A DNA stretch of 64,000 bases from Mycobacterium ahvazicum. Its GTDB lineage: Bacteria > Actinomycetota > Actinomycetes > Mycobacteriales > Mycobacteriaceae. The notes below the pieces were generated by a model. It saw nothing but the letters and a program-made list of their open reading frames with translations. It was not told the origin of the DNA and did no database searches. Shown here piece by piece: positions 43,684 to 54,711 of this stretch. The position numbers and the translations under genes were made by a program. The DNA lies in assembly GCF_900176255.2 (NCBI RefSeq), contig NZ_FXEG02000004.1, positions 27,514 to 91,513 on the forward strand, written 5' to 3'. How positions within the stretch are numbered: the stretch's first letter is position 1; the number at the start of each line of letters is the position of its first letter.

Positions 43684-44472
43684 ATGAGCGCGCGACGCAC
43701 AAGGTCAGGGCCCTGGCCCCTGAGACGAACCGACCCACCGCCCGAGCACGTGCCGTCCGGCCGCCCCGGCCGCCCGAAGGCTTCGACGCGCGCATTGGCG
43801 CAGGTCATCGAGCGTAGTTCGCGGGCCCAGGGCCCCGCCGCCGAAGCACTGGTGGCCCGGCTGCGGCGCGCGAACCCCGACGCGAGCCCGGCCGAGATCG
43901 TCACCAAGCTGGAAAACCGTTACCTGACCGCGCTGATGGCCAGCGGTGCCGCGGTCGGTTCGGCGGCGACCTTCCCCGGGGTCGGGACGTTGACGGCGAT
44001 GTCGGCGGGCGCCGGTGAAACCGTGTTCTTCCTGGAAGCGACCGCCATCTTCGTGCTGTCGACCGCCCTGGTCTACGCCATTCCGGCCGATCATTACGAA
44101 CGGCGCCGCGCGCTGGTGCTGTCGGTGCTGGTCGGCGACGACAGCAAGCGGGCCATCGGCGAGTTGATCGGTCCGGCGCGCACCAACGGCGGGTGGCTGG
44201 CCGAAGGCATGGCCTCGCTGCCGCTGTCGAGCTTGGGCCGGTTCAACGCGCGCATGCTCAAGTACTTCGTCAAGCGGTACGCGTTGCGGCGCGGCGCATT
44301 GATGTTCGGCAAAATGCTGCCCGTCGGCATCGGCGCCGTGGTCGGTGGCGGCGGCAATCGCATCATCGGCAAGAAGATCATCCGCAATGCCCGCCACGCG
44401 TTCGGCCCGCCGCCGGTCCGCTGGCCGAACCCCTTGCACGTGTTGCCGCCGGTGCGCGAGGCGAGCCGGTAG
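43684..44472 (+). CDS. Membrane protein of unknown function (Rv1249c-like)
   Basis: A 262-residue protein with no function I can assign. A basic, Pro-rich N-terminus (1-35) precedes a cytosolic helical part, then hydrophobic segments at about 90-135 (ALMASGAAVGSAATFPGVGT and VFFLEATAIFVLSTALVYAI) and a Gly-rich segment near 218-232 (PVGIGAVVGGGGNRIIGKKI). The Gly-zipper features recall EcsC-like proteins but the match is loose. GGAGAGG 5 nt before ATG 43684 supports the start. It precedes kgd in the same direction, 181 nt apart. Confidence 0.82.
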   Translation: MSARRTRSGPWPLRRTDPPPEHVPSGRPGRPKASTRALAQVIERSSRAQGPAAEALVARLRRANPDASPAEIVTKLENRYLTALMASGAAVGSAATFPGVGTLTAMSAGAGETVFFLEATAIFVLSTALVYAIPADHYERRRALVLSVLVGDDSKRAIGELIGPARTNGGWLAEGMASLPLSSLGRFNARMLKYFVKRYALRRGALMFGKMLPVGIGAVVGGGGNRIIGKKIIRNARHAFGPPPVRWPNPLHVLPPVREASR

Positions 44473-44653
44473 CCCCCAGGACCCCGGTTCCCAAGGTCTC
44501 GCTGGCGAATCAGCAGCGAAGGGTTAGCCTTTATGGGGCGGAAACGTACCAGTCCGCCGCGGGTGTGAGGTACCTCGTCGACCGAGGTGCGCAGAGTCGC
44601 AGGCGCCGGGGCAATGGGCTTGCAGAGCAAAGGAATTGAGGCGAACAGCGACC

Positions 44654-47600
44654 GTGAGCAATAGCAGTTCACCATTCGGGCAAAACGAATGGCTGGTCGA
44701 GGAGATGTACCGCAAGTTCCGCGACGACCCAACGTCGGTGGATCCCAGCTGGCACGAGTTCCTGGTGGACTACAACCCGGAGTCTGCCGCCGCGGCCCAG
44801 GACGCGCTGAGCCCGGCTGACGCGCAGCCCGCCGCGGCACCCAAGCCGGTCGCTGTCGCCGAACCGCCGGCCGCCGCGGCTCAGCCCGCCGCCACCCCCG
44901 TCGCTTATACACATCTGACGCCGCCGACGATACACCACGTGCGCAGATGCCTTTCCGCCGAGACTTTGACCACAATCTACGATCACTTTCCACACCTCAC
45001 GTACAAGCCCGCCGCGCCCCCACCGGCCGAAGGCGACGAGGTGCAGGTGCTGCGTGGCGCCGCCGCGGCCGTCGTCAAGAACATGTCCGCATCGCTGGAT
45101 GTGCCGACGGCGACCAGCGTCCGTGCCGTCCCGGCGAAGTTGATGATCGACAACCGGATCGTCATCAACAACCAACTCAAGCGCACCCGCGGCGGCAAGA
45201 TCTCCTTCACCCACCTGCTGGGCTACGCGCTGGTGCAGGCGGTCAAGAAATTCCCCAACATGAACCGGCACTACGCCGAGGTCGACGGCAAGCCCACCGC
45301 GGTCACCCCGGCGCACACCAACCTCGGTCTGGCCATCGACCTGCAGGGCAAGGACGGCAAGCGTTCGCTGGTGGTGGCCGGCATCAGAGGCTGCGAGACG
45401 ATGCGCTTCGCGGAGTTCGTCTCCGCCTACGAAGACATCGTGCGCCGCGCCCGTGACGGCAAGCTGACCGCCGAAGACTTTGCCGGAGTGACGATTTCGC
45501 TGACCAACCCGGGCACCATCGGCACCGTGCACTCGGTGCCGCGACTGATGGCCGGCCAGGGCGCCATCATCGGTGTGGGCGCGATGGAATATCCCGCCGA
45601 ATTCCAGGGCGCCAGCGAGGAGCGCATCGCAGAACTCGGTATCGGCAAGCTGATCACCCTCACCTCGACCTACGACCACCGCATCATCCAGGGTGCGGAA
45701 TCGGGTGACTTCCTGCGCACCATCCACGAGATGCTGCTTTCGGATGCGTTCTGGGACGACATCTTCCGTGAGCTGGGCAACCCGTACCTGCCGGTGCGAT
45801 GGAGCACCGACAACCCGGACTCGATCGTCGACAAGAACGCCCGGGTGATGGAATTGATTGCGGCATATCGCAATCGCGGGCATCTGATGGCCGACATCGA
45901 CCCACTGCGGTTGGACACCAGCCGATTCCGCAGCCACCCCGACCTGGAAATCCTCAATCACGGCCTGACGCTGTGGGATCTGGACCGGGTGTTCAAAGTC
46001 AACGGCTTCGCCGGCTGTGAGTACAAAAAGCTGCGCGACGTGCTCGGCCTGCTGCGCGATGCCTACTGCCGCCACATCGGCGTGGAATACACCCACATTC
46101 TCGAGCCCGAGCAGCAGCGCTGGCTGGAAGAGCGGGTCGAGACCAAGCACGTCAAACCGACGGTGGGCGAACAGAAGTACATTCTGAGCAAGCTCAACGC
46201 GGCCGAGGCCTTCGAAACCTTCCTGCAGACCAAATACGTTGGGCAGAAGCGGTTCTCGCTGGAAGGCGCCGAAAGCCAGATCCCGCTGATGGACGCGGTG
46301 ATCGATCAGTGCGCCGAGCACAGCCTGGACGAAGTGGTTATCGCCATGCCGCACCGGGGCCGGCTCAACGTGCTGGCCAACATCGTCGGCAAGCCCTATT
46401 CGCAGATCTTCAGCGAGTTCGAGGGCAACCTCAACCCGTCGCAGGCGCACGGTTCCGGTGACGTGAAGTACCACCTCGGTGCCACCGGCGTGTACCTGCA
46501 GATGTTCGGCGACAACGACATTGCGGTGTCGCTGACCGCCAACCCGTCACACCTGGAGGCCGTCGACCCGGTCCTCGAGGGTCTGGTTCGGGCCAAGCAG
46601 GACCTTTTGGAACTGGGGCACGTCGACGGCGAAGAAGAACGGGCCTTCTCGGTGATGCCGCTGATGCTGCACGGCGACGCCGCCTTCGCCGGCCAGGGCG
46701 TGGTCGCCGAGACGCTGAACCTGGCACTGCTGCCCGGCTACCGCGTCGGTGGCACGATCCACGTGATCGTCAACAACCAGATCGGCTTCACCACCGCGCC
46801 GGAGTTCTCCCGGTCCAGCGAATACTGCACCGACGTGGCGAAAATGATTGGCGCGCCGATCTTCCACGTCAACGGCGACGACCCGGAAGCCTGCGTGTGG
46901 GTGGCGCGGCTGGCCGTGGACTTCCGCCAGAAGTTCCACAAGGACGTCATCATCGACATGTTGTGCTACCGCCGTCGCGGCCACAACGAGGGCGACGACC
47001 CGTCGATGACCAACCCCTACATGTACGACGTCGTCGACACCAAGCGCGGCGCCCGCAAGAGCTACACCGAAGCGTTGATCGGCCGCGGTGACATCTCGAT
47101 GAAGGAGGCCGAGGACGCGCTGCGCGACTACCAGGGCCAACTGGAGCAGGTGTTCAACGAGGTCCGTGAGGTGGAAAAGCACGGCGTGCAGCCGAGCGCA
47201 TCGGTGGAGGCCGACCAGCCGGTGCCCGCGGGGCTGGCCACCGCGGTGGACAAGGCGCTGCTGGCCCGCATCGGCGACGCGTTTCTGGCCGCGCCGGAGG
47301 GATTCTCGGTGCACCCGCGCGTGCAGCCGGTGCTCGAGAAGCGCCGGGAGATGGCCTACGAGGGCAAGATCGACTGGGCCTTCGGCGAGCTGCTGGCGCT
47401 GGGATCCCTTGTCGCAGAAGGCAAGCTGATCCGGCTGTCCGGCCAGGACACCCGCCGTGGCACCTTCTCGCAGCGCCACTCGGTGATCATCGATCGCCAC
47501 AACTGCGCGGAGTTCACGCCGCTGCAGCTACTTGCGACCAACCCCGACGGCACCCCGACCGGGGGCAAGTTCCTGGTCTACGACTCGCCGTTGTCCGAAT

Positions 47601-48427
47601 ACGCCGCCGTGGGTTTCGAGTACGGCTACACCGTGGGCAACCCGGACGCACTGGTGCTGTGGGAGGGGCAGTTCGGCGACTTCGTCAACGGCGCGCAGTC
47701 GATCATCGACGAGTTCATCAGCTCCGGTGAGGCCAAGTGGGGCCAATTGTCCAACGTGGTGCTGCTGCTGCCGCACGGCCACGAAGGCCAGGGTCCGGAC
47801 CACACCTCCGGCCGGATCGAGCGCTTCCTGCAGCTGTGGGCCGAAGGTTCGATGACGATCGCGATGCCGTCGACGCCGTCGAACTACTTCCACCTGCTGC
47901 GCCGGCACGCGCTGGACGGGATTCAGCGCCCGCTGATCGTATTCACCCCGAAGTCGATGCTGCGCAACAAGGCGGCCGTCAGCGACATCCGGGACTTCAC
48001 CGAGATCAAGTTCCGCTCGGTGCTCGAGGAACCCACCTACGAAGAAGGCATCGGCGATCGCGGCAAGGTCCGCCGGATCCTGCTGACCAGCGGCAAGATC
48101 TACTACGAGCTGGCGGCACGCAAGGCCAAGGAGAACCGCGACGACATCGCGATTGTGCGGATCGAGCAGCTCGCGCCGCTGCCGAAGCGGCGGCTGAGCG
48201 AAACGCTGGACCGCTACCCCGACGCCGGCGAGTACCTCTGGGTTCAGGAAGAGCCGGCCAACCAGGGGGCCTGGCCCCGGTTCGGCCTGGAGCTGCCCGA
48301 GCTACTGCCGGACAAACTGACCGGCATCAAGCGCATCTCGCGCCGGGCGATGTCGGCGCCGTCGTCGGGATCGTCGAAGGTGCACGCGGTCGAACAACAG
48401 GAGATACTCGACACCGCATTCGGCTGA
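44654..48427 (+). CDS. kgd: Multifunctional 2-oxoglutarate metabolism enzyme Kgd/SucA (contains suspect insert)
   Basis: Thiamine-diphosphate enzyme of the TCA cycle acting as 2-oxoglutarate decarboxylase, carboligase and dehydrogenase E1/E2. The N-terminal FGQNEWLVEEMYRKF helix is followed by an Ala/Pro linker, the succinyltransferase-like domain (HRIIQGAESGDF near 355), the ThDP-binding E1 domain (MPHRGRLNVLANI near 565, then GDAAFAGQG) and the C-terminal transketolase-like part (GHEGQGPDHTS near 1045, WVQEEPANQGAWPRF). GTG 44654 aligns with the family start; a TTG at 44636 is possible. M. tuberculosis Kgd has 1231 residues against 1257 here, and about 44904-45007 encodes residues unlike any Kgd linker that look like adapter sequence. 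Confidence 0.93.
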   Translation: MSNSSSPFGQNEWLVEEMYRKFRDDPTSVDPSWHEFLVDYNPESAAAAQDALSPADAQPAAAPKPVAVAEPPAAAAQPAATPVAYTHLTPPTIHHVRRCLSAETLTTIYDHFPHLTYKPAAPPPAEGDEVQVLRGAAAAVVKNMSASLDVPTATSVRAVPAKLMIDNRIVINNQLKRTRGGKISFTHLLGYALVQAVKKFPNMNRHYAEVDGKPTAVTPAHTNLGLAIDLQGKDGKRSLVVAGIRGCETMRFAEFVSAYEDIVRRARDGKLTAEDFAGVTISLTNPGTIGTVHSVPRLMAGQGAIIGVGAMEYPAEFQGASEERIAELGIGKLITLTSTYDHRIIQGAESGDFLRTIHEMLLSDAFWDDIFRELGNPYLPVRWSTDNPDSIVDKNARVMELIAAYRNRGHLMADIDPLRLDTSRFRSHPDLEILNHGLTLWDLDRVFKVNGFAGCEYKKLRDVLGLLRDAYCRHIGVEYTHILEPEQQRWLEERVETKHVKPTVGEQKYILSKLNAAEAFETFLQTKYVGQKRFSLEGAESQIPLMDAVIDQCAEHSLDEVVIAMPHRGRLNVLANIVGKPYSQIFSEFEGNLNPSQAHGSGDVKYHLGATGVYLQMFGDNDIAVSLTANPSHLEAVDPVLEGLVRAKQDLLELGHVDGEEERAFSVMPLMLHGDAAFAGQGVVAETLNLALLPGYRVGGTIHVIVNNQIGFTTAPEFSRSSEYCTDVAKMIGAPIFHVNGDDPEACVWVARLAVDFRQKFHKDVIIDMLCYRRRGHNEGDDPSMTNPYMYDVVDTKRGARKSYTEALIGRGDISMKEAEDALRDYQGQLEQVFNEVREVEKHGVQPSASVEADQPVPAGLATAVDKALLARIGDAFLAAPEGFSVHPRVQPVLEKRREMAYEGKIDWAFGELLALGSLVAEGKLIRLSGQDTRRGTFSQRHSVIIDRHNCAEFTPLQLLATNPDGTPTGGKFLVYDSPLSEYAAVGFEYGYTVGNPDALVLWEGQFGDFVNGAQSIIDEFISSGEAKWGQLSNVVLLLPHGHEGQGPDHTSGRIERFLQLWAEGSMTIAMPSTPSNYFHLLRRHALDGIQRPLIVFTPKSMLRNKAAVSDIRDFTEIKFRSVLEEPTYEEGIGDRGKVRRILLTSGKIYYELAARKAKENRDDIAIVRIEQLAPLPKRRLSETLDRYPDAGEYLWVQEEPANQGAWPRFGLELPELLPDKLTGIKRISRRAMSAPSSGSSKVHAVEQQEILDTAFG
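44904..45007. other. Probable sequencing-adapter read-through inside kgd
   Basis: From 44904 to 44930, 26 of 27 bases match the Nextera transposase adapter (CTTATACACATCTGACGC is exact at 44904-44921). The reverse strand reads the well-known artefact peptide SSAASDVYK. What follows to about 45007 is lower in GC, gives the odd peptide HVRRCLSAETLTTIYD, and from about 44939 loosely resembles the reverse complement of the P5 arm. It lies in the low-complexity Ala/Pro linker and normal Kgd sequence resumes at PPPAEGDEV. The reading frame stays open, so the gene is called intact, but this piece is probably not genomic. Confidence 0.8.
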
Positions 48428-48504
48428 GTTTTTCAGTCACCGGCTGGACCTCCGCAGACACCAGTTAACCTCGACGCATGGGGCGGACTTGGGAAAGGGT
48501 GTAC

Positions 48505-49371
48505 ATGCAGAAGTTCGCCGGCAAGGTCGCCGTCGTGACCGGCGCGGGTTCGGGCATCGGTCAGGCGCTGGCCGTCGAACTCGGCCGCGCGGGTGCCAGC
48601 CTTGCGATCAGTGACGTCAACACCGAAGGACTGGCCCAGACCGAAGAGCAGCTGAAGGCGATCGGCGCGCCGGTCAAGGCCGACCAACTGGACGTCACCG
48701 AGCGCGAGGCTTTTCTGGCCTACGCCGACGCCGTCAACGACCACTTCGGCAAGGTCAACCAGATCTACAACAACGCGGGCCTCACCCACATCGGCACCCT
48801 CGAGTTCAGCGACTTCAAGGACATCGAACGGGTGATGGACGTCGACTTCTGGGGTGTCGTCAATGGCACCAAAGCCTTTCTCCCCCATGTGATCGCGTCC
48901 GGGGACGGCCACATCATCAACATCTCCAGCGTGCTCGGGGTGATGGCGCTGCCCGGTCAGGTCGCCTACGTCTCGGCCAAGTTCGCGGTCCGCGGGTTCA
49001 CCGAGGCGCTGCGCCAGGAGATGGCGGTGGCCGGCCACCCGGTGGGGGTGACCGTTGTACACCCGGGCGGTGTCAAGACCGCGTTCGGCACCAACGCCGC
49101 CGTCGCCGAGGGCATGGGCATCGACCACGACGAGATGCTGGAGAACTTCGACCAGCAGGTAGCCAAGACCACACCGCAACAGGCCGCTCAAACCATCATG
49201 GCCGCGGTGGGCAAGAACAGGGCCCGGGTGCTGATCGGCGCCGACGCGAAATCCGCGGACCTGCTGGTGCGCGTTGCCGGTACGCGCTACCACGAACTGC
49301 TGTTCGGTGGGCCGGGCCTGCTGGGCCGGGTGACGACCTTCGCGCGCGGGTTGCTGGCGCGCAGGAGCTGA
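48505..49371 (+). CDS. Short-chain dehydrogenase/reductase, copy 1
   Basis: A 288-residue classical SDR. The NAD(P) motif is TGAGSGIG at about 12-19, then NNAG near 90, Ser near 142 (ISSVLG) and the catalytic YVSAK near 156. ATG 48505 has AAAGGG five nt upstream and gives the same MQ-FAGK opening as the next gene; an upstream ATG at 48478 adds nine residues. It is a close tandem paralogue of the gene at 49440. Rv1245c of M. tuberculosis is the likely orthologue of one copy. Substrate unknown. Confidence 0.9.
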   Translation: MQKFAGKVAVVTGAGSGIGQALAVELGRAGASLAISDVNTEGLAQTEEQLKAIGAPVKADQLDVTEREAFLAYADAVNDHFGKVNQIYNNAGLTHIGTLEFSDFKDIERVMDVDFWGVVNGTKAFLPHVIASGDGHIINISSVLGVMALPGQVAYVSAKFAVRGFTEALRQEMAVAGHPVGVTVVHPGGVKTAFGTNAAVAEGMGIDHDEMLENFDQQVAKTTPQQAAQTIMAAVGKNRARVLIGADAKSADLLVRVAGTRYHELLFGGPGLLGRVTTFARGLLARRS

Positions 49372-49439
49372 CCCGTTACTACCCGGGACCGCCGGTACCG
49401 GTAATCTCGAGACAATTGTGGACATGAGGGAGGGTGCAC

Positions 49440-50273
49440 GTGCAGGGGTTCGCCGGCAAGATCGCGGTGGTCACGGGCGCGGGTTCAGGCATCGGCCAGG
49501 CGCTGGCCGTCGAGCTGGCGCGCTCGGGTGCCAGCGTCGCGATCAGTGACGTCAACACCGAGGGACTGGCCCAGACCGAGGAACGGCTCAAGGCCATCGG
49601 CGCGCCGGTGCGCTCCGATCGGCTCGACGTGAGCGAACGCGAGGCCTTCCTGGCCTACGCCGACGCCGTCAACGAGCACTTCGGCAAGGTCAACCAGATC
49701 TACAACAACGCCGGCATCGCGTTCACCGGCGACATCGAGGTCAGCCAGTTCAAGGACATCGAACGGGTGATGGACGTCGACTTCTGGGGAGTTGTCAACG
49801 GCACCAAGGCATTTCTGCCCCACCTGATCGCGTCCGGGGACGGCCACGTCGTCAACGTCTCCAGCGTGTTCGGGTTGTTCTCGGTGCCGGGCCAGGCCGC
49901 CTACAACGCGGCAAAGTTCGCGGTGCGCGGGTTCACCGAGGCGCTGCGCCAGGAGATGTGGGTGGCCGGGCATCCGGTTAAGGTGACCACGGTGCACCCG
50001 GGCGGAATCAAGACCGGGATCGCGCGCAACGCCACCGCGGCCGAAGGAATCGACGCGGCCCAACTGGCCAAGGTCTTCGACAAGCGGATGGCCAGGACCA
50101 GCCCGGAGACGGCCGCGCGGGTGATCCTGGACGCGGTCCGCAAGAACAAGCCCCGGGTGCTGGTCGGCACGGACGCCAAAGTGCTCGATGCCCTGGTGCG
50201 CCTCACCGGCCCGGGATACCAGCGGCTGTTCGGGACCGCCACGCGCCGCATTCTGCCCAGCGGCAAGCGGTAG
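49440..50273 (+). CDS. Short-chain dehydrogenase/reductase, copy 2
   Basis: A 277-residue SDR highly similar to the gene 68 nt upstream: the stretches SDVNTEGLAQTEE, REAFLAYADAVN, FGKVNQIYNNAG and KDIERVMDVDFWGVVNGT are shared. Cofactor motif TGAGSGIG, catalytic YNAAK near 157. GTG 49440 has GAGGGAGG six nt upstream; GTG 49434 directly abuts it. Tandem duplication is clear, with the C-terminal thirds most diverged, where substrate binding lies. Convergent with lpqZ, four nt between stops. Confidence 0.9.
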   Translation: MQGFAGKIAVVTGAGSGIGQALAVELARSGASVAISDVNTEGLAQTEERLKAIGAPVRSDRLDVSEREAFLAYADAVNEHFGKVNQIYNNAGIAFTGDIEVSQFKDIERVMDVDFWGVVNGTKAFLPHLIASGDGHVVNVSSVFGLFSVPGQAAYNAAKFAVRGFTEALRQEMWVAGHPVKVTTVHPGGIKTGIARNATAAEGIDAAQLAKVFDKRMARTSPETAARVILDAVRKNKPRVLVGTDAKVLDALVRLTGPGYQRLFGTATRRILPSGKR

Positions 50274-50277
50274 ATCC

Positions 50278-51152
50278 TCAGCGCCCCAACGGGTGTTCGG
50301 CCAGCCAGGCGCCCGCCACCGCCAACGCGTCGGCACCGTCGGCGACCTGGCGGCGCATGTCGGCCAGGGCCGCGGTGTCCAGCACACCCGCCACTTCGTT
50401 GAGCGCCAGCACCTGCCGATCAGTCAGCGCGTTGCGGCGGTAGAGCGGCACCACGTTCTCCGCCCGGATCAGCGCCGGCTTGCCGTCGGCCAGTGACACG
50501 AGGTCGCCCGGAATGGCGGGGTCGGCGGTGGTGGTCCATCCCGTGGTCAGCTGCCCGGCCAGTATCGCCGCGAACATCGTTGTGCCGTCCGGGAATTCGC
50601 GAGGAGCGGGCAGCCGGCAGCTACCGATCGCCGACGGCGCCTGACGACCGGCCACCATCCCGACAATGAGCCCGTCACAGTGCTTGGGCAGCACGGAAAG
50701 ATCCGCACTGCGGTCCTGCCCACCCCAGGCCTTGGCGGTCGGCTGGGTCACCAGCAGCACCGGCTTGTCCTCGGCGGCGGTGGTGTAGTCACCCGCGGCG
50801 ATGCCCTCCGGCAGCGCCGACACCATGGCGCGGTAGACCTGCGCGTCGGAGATCGCCGTGGCCCCGGGCTGCAAGCTCTGCAGCATCTGACCGGTGAAGG
50901 CGGGCGTGACGGTGAAGGCGCCGGAGTCCAGTCGCGCCATCGGATCGTCGGCGGTCTGAACTTCCGCGGCGAAACCGTAGGACCGCAGCGCCGCGAGGTA
51001 GACGCCGGCCAGCAGCCTCGACGTCGGATCGTTGCGGGAACCGACCACCAGAGCAGACGCATCGCGGTGATCGCCGGGGCCGGCCGAACAGCCGGCGCAG
51101 AGCGAGGCGGCGAGCACGACGGCGATCAGCAGCGCCGCCAGCTTGCCGATTC

Positions 51153-51156
<4 letters not shown>
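50278..51156 (-). CDS. lpqZ: LpqZ, substrate-binding lipoprotein of the OpuAC/ProX type
   Basis: A 292-residue lipoprotein (Rv1244 orthologue). Signal peptide with lipobox LCAGC (Cys near 23), then a glycine betaine/choline-type binding domain starting ALVVGSRNDPTSRLLAGVY and including VTPAFTGQMLQ and VVPLYRRNALTDRQV. No transporter permease or ATPase gene is adjacent, so its partner is elsewhere or it has another role. GTG 51156 overlaps the malic enzyme stop by 4 nt, indicating translational coupling. Confidence 0.88.
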
Positions 51157-52349
<1,193 letters not shown>

Positions 52350-52380
52350 TAGTAGCCCTAATCGACTGTGTCGGAGCCCT

Positions 52381-53370
52381 TCAGATCAGCTTCAGCTCGG
52401 TGACCGCCGCCCGCTCGTCGACCAACTCGGCGGTGGTCTTGTCGATGCGGCCGCGGGAGAACTCGTCGATCTCCAGCCCCTGGACGATGGACCAGTCGCC
52501 GTCCTTGGTGGTCACCGGGAACGACGACACGATGCCCTCGGGCACGCCGTAGGAGCCGTCGGAGTACACCGCCATCGACACCCAGTCGCCGTCCGGGCTG
52601 CCCAGCAGCCAGGAGCGGGCGGCGTCGACGGTGGCCGAGGCGGCCGAGGCGGCCGAGGAGGCGCCGCGCGCATCGATGATCGCCGCACCACGCTTGGCGA
52701 CGGTCGGGATGAAGTCGTTCTCGATCCAGTTCTGATCGCCCACGACCTCGGCGGCGTTCTTGCCGCCGACCTCGGCGTGGAAGATGTCCGGGTACTGGGT
52801 GGCCGAGTGGTTGCCCCAGATGGTCACCTTCTTGATGTCGGTGACCGCGGCACCGGTCTTCTTGGCCAGCTGCGAGATCGCCCGGTTGTGGTCCAGCCGG
52901 GTCAGCGCGGAGAACCGCTCCTTGGGGATGTCGGGGGCGTTGCTGAGGGCGATCAGCGCGTTGGTGTTGGCCGGGTTACCGGTCACGCCGATGCGGATGT
53001 CGTCGGCGGCAACCGAGTTCAGCGCCTTGCCCTGCGCGGTGAAGATCGCGCCGTTGGCTTCCAGCAGGTCGCTGCGCTCCATGCCCGGGCCGCGCGGCCG
53101 CGCGCCGACCAGCAGCGCCAGGTTCACGCCGTCGAAGATCTTGTTGGCGTCGGCGCCGATCTCGACGCCGGACAGCAACGGGAACGCGCAGTCGTCGAGT
53201 TCCATCACGACGCCCTCGAGTGCCTTGAGCGCGGGCTCGATCTCGAGCAGCCGCAGTTCGATCGGGCGGTCGGGCCCCAGCAGGGAGCCGCTGGCCAGGC
53301 GGAACAACAGGCTGTAGCCGATCTGGCCGGCAGCGCCGGTGACGGCGACCTTCAGAGGAGTTGCGCTCAC
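52381..53370 (-). CDS. mdh: Malate dehydrogenase
   Basis: Interconverts malate and oxaloacetate with NAD in the TCA cycle. A 329-residue MDH of the group with cytosolic-type sequence (Rv1240 length). Motifs: NAD site VAVTGAAGQIGYSLLFR near 8-24, mobile loop LLVGARPRGPGMERSDLL, VTGNPANTNA near 133, LDHNRA near 160 and catalytic His in IWGNHSATQYPD near 188. An Ala/Ser run (SSAASAASAT) near 240 is slightly extended. GTG 53370 has AAAGGAG upstream. First gene of mdh-malic enzyme-lpqZ. M. tuberculosis mdh is reported to be cAMP-responsive. Confidence 0.95.
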   Translation of the reverse strand: MSATPLKVAVTGAAGQIGYSLLFRLASGSLLGPDRPIELRLLEIEPALKALEGVVMELDDCAFPLLSGVEIGADANKIFDGVNLALLVGARPRGPGMERSDLLEANGAIFTAQGKALNSVAADDIRIGVTGNPANTNALIALSNAPDIPKERFSALTRLDHNRAISQLAKKTGAAVTDIKKVTIWGNHSATQYPDIFHAEVGGKNAAEVVGDQNWIENDFIPTVAKRGAAIIDARGASSAASAASATVDAARSWLLGSPDGDWVSMAVYSDGSYGVPEGIVSSFPVTTKDGDWSIVQGLEIDEFSRGRIDKTTAELVDERAAVTELKLI

Positions 53371-53586
53371 GTCGTTGGCTCCTTTTGGAGAAAGTTCGGT
53401 CGTTTGGCTTCCGGTCGAAACTAGCGCACCCCCGGTTGCCGGAAATCTCCGGTCCGACGCCGCGCAGAATTCACCGCGGCGCATCGGGCAACCGATCTCC
53501 CGGCGTGCCTTTTCATTCGGTGTTTTACCAGTACGCGTAGCATGGAGCACCGCTCTGCCAGACCTGCGCTGCGTGAGGAGGTTACG

Positions 53587-54684
53587 GTGTTCGAGGGTTT
53601 CGACGCATTGCCCGAAGCGCTTCGCACGATCGCGCACGAGCCGCGTCCGGAGCCCGAGGCGCCACCCACCCCGCGCGATGCCCTGGTCGACTGCGCCGTC
53701 TACGTCGCGGGCCAACGGCTGCCCGGCAAGTTCAGCTACACGGCCGCCTGCAGCAAGGTGCACCAGATCGAGATGCTGGGGCATGAGGCCTTCGTCTGGG
53801 TCGGCTTGTACGAGCCCGACCAGACCCAGATGAAGGAAGTGGCCGACGTTTTCGGGTTGCACGCCCTGGCCGTCGAAGACGCGGTCTGCGCCCACCAACG
53901 GCCCAAGCTGGAGCGCTACGACGACACGCTGGTGCTGGTGCTCAAGACGGTCCAGTATGTCCCGCACGAGTCGGTGGCGCTGGCGCGCGAGATCGTGCAG
54001 AGCGGCGAGGTGATGGTCTTCGTCGGCAAGGATTTCGTGGTCACGGTCCGCCACGGCGAACACAGCGGACTGGCCGACGTGCGCAAGGCCATGGAAGCCG
54101 ACGGCGAACAGCTGCGGCTGGGCCCGTTCGCGGTGATGCACGCGATCGCCGACCACGTCGTGGATCACTACCTCGAGGTGACCCAATTGATGGAGAGCGA
54201 CATCGACAGCATCGAGGAGGTGGCCTTCGCCCCGGGCCGCAAGCTCGACATCGAACCGATCTACATGCTCAAGCGCGAAGTCGTTGAGCTTCGCCGTTGC
54301 GTCAACCCGCTGTCCGCGGCCTTCCACCGAATCCAGGTGGAGAACAAGGACCTGATCTCCAAAGAGGTCCGTCGCTATCTGCGCGACGTCGGCGATCACC
54401 ACTCCGAGGCCGCCGACCAGATCGCCAGCTACGACGACATGCTCAACTCGCTGGTGCAGGCCGCGCTGGCCCGGGTCGGCATGCAGCAGAACAACGACAT
54501 GCGCAAGATGGCGGCCTGGGCCGGTATCTTGGCGGTGCCCACCATGGTCGCCGCCATCTACGGCATGAACTTCCATTTCATGCCGGAGCTGGACTGGACG
54601 TACGGCTACCCGGGGATCATGGGGTTGATGACGTTGGCCTGCCTGGTCCTGTACTTCCAATTCCGGCGCAACAACTGGCTGTAG
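53587..54684 (+). CDS. corA: CorA magnesium/cobalt transporter
   Basis: A 365-residue pentameric Mg2+/Co2+ channel (Rv1239c orthologue). The large N-terminal cytosolic funnel (1-300) contains the long helices (VVDHYLEVTQLMESDIDSIEE), followed by two C-terminal transmembrane helices with the signature YGMNF near 337 and the basic ending FRRNNWL. GTG 53587 has a strong ribosome site GAGGAGG (53575-53581), better than an ATG at 53542. Divergent from mdh across 216 nt that hold both promoters. Confidence 0.94.
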   Translation: MFEGFDALPEALRTIAHEPRPEPEAPPTPRDALVDCAVYVAGQRLPGKFSYTAACSKVHQIEMLGHEAFVWVGLYEPDQTQMKEVADVFGLHALAVEDAVCAHQRPKLERYDDTLVLVLKTVQYVPHESVALAREIVQSGEVMVFVGKDFVVTVRHGEHSGLADVRKAMEADGEQLRLGPFAVMHAIADHVVDHYLEVTQLMESDIDSIEEVAFAPGRKLDIEPIYMLKREVVELRRCVNPLSAAFHRIQVENKDLISKEVRRYLRDVGDHHSEAADQIASYDDMLNSLVQAALARVGMQQNNDMRKMAAWAGILAVPTMVAAIYGMNFHFMPELDWTYGYPGIMGLMTLACLVLYFQFRRNNWL

Positions 54685-54711
54685 CCAGGCCGTCCGCCAT
54701 CGGGTGCTGAC

